NCBI GenBank assembly: GCA_027016915.1
Contig: JALURJ010000309.1
Coordinates: 1-7,937 of the forward strand
Direction of reading: 5' to 3'
Length of the DNA: 7,937 bases
Source of the DNA: Desulfurococcales archaeon
Lineage (GTDB): Archaea > Thermoproteota > Thermoprotei_A > Sulfolobales > WAQK01
A program made the translations under genes and the position numbers. Of this stretch, positions 5,869 to 7,937 are shown piece by piece; position 1 is the stretch's first letter; each line of letters starts with the position of its first letter. The notes under the pieces are model-generated. The model was not told the origin of the DNA, searched no databases, and saw nothing but the letters and a program-made list of their open reading frames with translations.

Positions 5869-6698
5869 TGGGTGCCACGCTGGTGCTATTTAGGCGGGAG
5901 GTTAAGAAATGGGTTGGGAGGAGACCGGTTTTCGTAATGTCTATGATAACCCCGCTGATCTGGCTAGCCCTCTTCGGCAAGAGCCTCAACCTGTACTCCA
6001 TGTTTAACGTGGAGCAGCCGGGATTCGCCGAAGTTGTGCAGAGGTTGGTTGAGCAGCGTATAATGGAGCTTTTCGGAACCCTCGACTACTTCACCTATCT
6101 GGCCAGCGGCATGCTGGTGGTTTTCGCCCTCTTCCAGAGCGCCTTCGGCGGCGTGGGGATAGTCTTCGATAAGAGGTTAGGCTATATGACGAGGCTCCTG
6201 GTCTCACCCATACCCAGGGTTAGCATATTTATGGCTAAGATTCTCGGCACGCTGTTCAGGATAACGATACTTTCTGCAGTTCTCTTCGCCGCCGCTCTGG
6301 CCCTGGGGTTCCAGGTTAAGCCAGGGATAACTGCTGTTGACCTGCTGGCTGCCTGGGGTGTGATCCTCCTACTTAGCTTAGGGTTGGCCAGCATATATGC
6401 GACCATGGCCTTCTACGCCAATAATCATGAGGTGCTGTTCGCCGCAATGAACCTAATCAACCTCCCGCTGATGTTCACATCCAGCGCCATATTCCCGAGG
6501 GAACAGATGCCCTCCTGGCTCAGGGCTATTGCCAGCATTAACCCCATAACTCATGCAGCAGATCTAGTCAGATATCACCTTGTTGGCAGGCCTCTTTCAT
6601 CCTACGCTGAGCCCCTAGCACTTCTAGCGGCCTTCAGCCTAACGCTATTCCTGGTAGGACTGGCATTAAGCCTGAGGAGCCTGAGGGAAGTATCTTAA
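5868..6698 (+). CDS. ABC-2 type exporter permease (DrrB-like)
   Basis: The membrane half of the exporter, 276 residues with six predicted membrane helices at about 20-38, 74-99, 118-147, 157-182, 188-209 and 248-269. An extracellular loop of about 35 residues follows helix 1. DKRLGYMTRLLVSPIPR (101-117) is the cytosolic coupling segment between helices 2 and 3. FPREQMPSWLRAIASINPITH (209-229) is the conserved ABC2_membrane block that follows helix 5. I chose ATG 5868 over the adjoining in-frame GTG at 5865: AGGAGGGTGA (5851-5860) lies seven bases before the ATG, and TGATG is a common coupling overlap with the ATPase gene. Both genes are certainly one operon. There is no sign of truncation. 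Confidence 0.88.
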   Translation: MGATLVLFRREVKKWVGRRPVFVMSMITPLIWLALFGKSLNLYSMFNVEQPGFAEVVQRLVEQRIMELFGTLDYFTYLASGMLVVFALFQSAFGGVGIVFDKRLGYMTRLLVSPIPRVSIFMAKILGTLFRITILSAVLFAAALALGFQVKPGITAVDLLAAWGVILLLSLGLASIYATMAFYANNHEVLFAAMNLINLPLMFTSSAIFPREQMPSWLRAIASINPITHAADLVRYHLVGRPLSSYAEPLALLAAFSLTLFLVGLALSLRSLREVS

Positions 6699-6700
6699 AG

Positions 6701-6710
6701 TCTTTATACA
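6701..6710 (+). promoter_or_regulatory. Possible promoter of the tldD-like gene
   Basis: TCTTTATACA is TATA-like and would start transcription near 6731, leaving about 40 bases of leader containing GAGGAGTGA at 6762-6770. A second TATA-like TTTATTATG (6738-6746) would give an almost leaderless message, which fits less well with the strong ribosome binding site. The 73-base gap after the permease makes an own promoter likely but does not exclude read-through. Confidence 0.35.
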
Positions 6711-6771
6711 GGCTATATGCGGCTTGGAACGCCAGGATTTATTATGCACCCACTACTTCTTGAGGAGTGAA

Positions 6772-7937
6772 ATGCCGTCCCAGACCCTTTACATGGACAG
6801 GATTGTGTATAGGGAGAGGGTCTGGGAGGCTGCGTGGAGGAGGGGGTCCTTCGAGTTCAACGAGTCGAGTGGAGGGGCCCGAGGTGTAAGAATAGCCACC
6901 CCTAGGGGGTGGATAGTGGTCTCAGGGCCCCGCACAGCCGAGTGGAGGGAACTTGAAGAGAAGGCTGAAAGACTCGCAGGCTCGGCGAGGGGGAAGCCCA
7001 GGCTCGCCGAGGCCAGGCTTTTCCGCGGCAGATCCCTTCTAGCCAAGCCCCCTTCCAACCCCGAAGAGGACCTGCTGACCCTGATCCTCAGGGCTGGAGG
7101 CTTGCTGGAGGAAAAAGGTTTGAGCGGCGAAGTAGTGGCTATGCTGGTGGATTCCTCCAGGACTATAGAGCACCCCGAGGGCGAGGCTAGGGAGAGGAGC
7201 ATCTACACTGAGCTCTACGTTTATGCTGAGCTGCAAGACGGCTCGAGGAGAGCCGTGGGCTCTGCCTCCACAGCGTGGCTGGGAGGGCCGGGCGAACTCA
7301 AGGGAAGGGAGCTGGAGGAGCTCGTGGAGAGAGCTGCTAGGAGGGCTGTTTACACCTTTAAAGCTAGGGCGCTGACACCATTCGAGGCAGGGCGCCACGA
7401 GGTCATCCTAGGGAGCGAAGCTGCAGCGGCGTTCTTCCACGAGCTAACTCACCTCTTGGAGGCCGACCAGCCGGAGCATCTGAGGCCTGGCACCAGGGTT
7501 TCCAATCTAAGCATAACGTTGAGGGATGACCCCTTCACTCCTGGCAGCCCGGCGTCGAGGCTATTCGACGACCAAGCTGTGACTACTTCGAGAAGGGTTC
7601 TTGTGGAGGACGGCGTGGTCGTTGGGCTTCTCCACACGAGAGATACGGCTGCGCTGATTCCAGGTAGGCCGGGCTCTGCTAGGGGGCTGTTCCACGCGCC
7701 TAAGGCTATGCATACCAACCTAATAGTCTCCCCCGGCGATTGGAGTGAGAAGGAGATGGTGGAGGAGACCAGGAAGGGTATACTGATAGATGGTGTGGTC
7801 TCAGCGGAGTTCTCCTCGGGCACTGTTAGGATAGTGCCTGAGGAGGCGTGGAGGATAGAGAAGGGTGAGGTCAAACACCCTCTAAGGGTGGCGGAAGTGA
7901 AGCTACCTTTGGTGAAGAGCCTTGTTACACTCACAGC
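6772..7937 (+). CDS. TldD/PmbA-family metalloprotease (peptidase U62), 3' end missing
   Basis: An open frame of 388 codons running off the right edge. It begins at ATG 6772, with GAGGAGTGA (6762-6770) as ribosome binding site, and encodes MPSQTLYMDRIVYRERVWEA. The family match rests on EVILGSEAAAAFFHELTHLLEAD (about 210-232), which corresponds to the TldD block VVLGxxxxxxLLHEAVGHGLEGD. Further matches are LLHTRDTAA (about 287-295), SARG...MHTN (about 303-315), PGDWSEKEMVEETRKGILIDG, and the C-terminal IEKGEVKHPLRVAEVKL. TldD acts with its partner TldE (PmbA) as a zinc protease degrading unfolded peptides and, in E. coli, maturing microcin B17 and CcdA. Here the zinc motif reads His223-Glu224-Leu-Thr-His227, one residue shorter than the HExxxH of E. 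coli TldD. The third ligand (a Cys near the C-terminus in TldD) would lie about 30-50 residues beyond the edge. The conserved His-Glu pair suggests the active, TldD-like subunit rather than TldE. Confidence 0.85.
   Translation, partial: MPSQTLYMDRIVYRERVWEAAWRRGSFEFNESSGGARGVRIATPRGWIVVSGPRTAEWRELEEKAERLAGSARGKPRLAEARLFRGRSLLAKPPSNPEEDLLTLILRAGGLLEEKGLSGEVVAMLVDSSRTIEHPEGEARERSIYTELYVYAELQDGSRRAVGSASTAWLGGPGELKGRELEELVERAARRAVYTFKARALTPFEAGRHEVILGSEAAAAFFHELTHLLEADQPEHLRPGTRVSNLSITLRDDPFTPGSPASRLFDDQAVTTSRRVLVEDGVVVGLLHTRDTAALIPGRPGSARGLFHAPKAMHTNLIVSPGDWSEKEMVEETRKGILIDGVVSAEFSSGTVRIVPEEAWRIEKGEVKHPLRVAEVKLPLVKSLVTLT

Noticed and set aside
6789..7934. Minus-strand open frames of 119-161 codons at the right end
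   Set aside because: They are Ser/Leu/Pro-rich shadows of the plus-strand TldD-like gene, which has continuous family motifs from 6772 to the edge.

Overview
The window looks like a piece of a hyperthermophilic crenarchaeal (Thermoproteota, possibly Desulfurococcales-type) chromosome. The evidence is tightly packed genes, frequent GTG and TTG starts, archaeal TATA-type promoters close to start codons, heavy use of AGG/AGA and ATA codons, and families typical of that group (VapBC with a C-terminal SVELQH motif, a TldD-like protease, an HMA-less P1B ATPase). The organism assignment is an inference from these signs. No rRNA, tRNA, CRISPR array or insertion sequence was seen, and no gap between genes exceeds 300 bases.

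Left part (1-3482). The window opens inside a GH130-family mannoside phosphorylase/hydrolase gene whose 5' end lies upstream. A DHH/DHHA1 phosphoesterase (RecJ/NrnA-like) follows on the same strand. It converges on, and overlaps by 17 bp at its 3' end, a minus-strand heavy-metal P1B-type ATPase. That ATPase has no N-terminal metal-binding domain and carries CPS instead of the usual CPC in its transport helix.

Middle part (3483-4773), AT-richer in sampled stretches. A short divergent promoter region separates the ATPase from a NikR-family regulator. The regulator keeps nickel-ligand positions His76, His87 and Cys95 but has Leu at position 89. A 9-bp direct repeat, spaced exactly 21 bp, sits on the promoter and is a candidate operator. 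Together these look like a metal-sensing and metal-export unit with altered metal sites in both the sensor and the pump. A VapBC toxin-antitoxin pair follows. A 40-bp imperfect palindrome between its TATA box and start codon is a strong candidate autoregulatory operator.

Right part (4774-7937). A two-gene ABC-2 exporter (DrrA-like ATPase and DrrB-like permease, overlapping at TGATG) is followed by the start of a TldD/PmbA-family metalloprotease gene that runs off the right edge. The protease has an HExxH motif where bacterial TldD has HExxxH. The most interesting material is the metal-efflux/NikR-variant pair with its repeat, then the VapBC operator, then the altered TldD motif.
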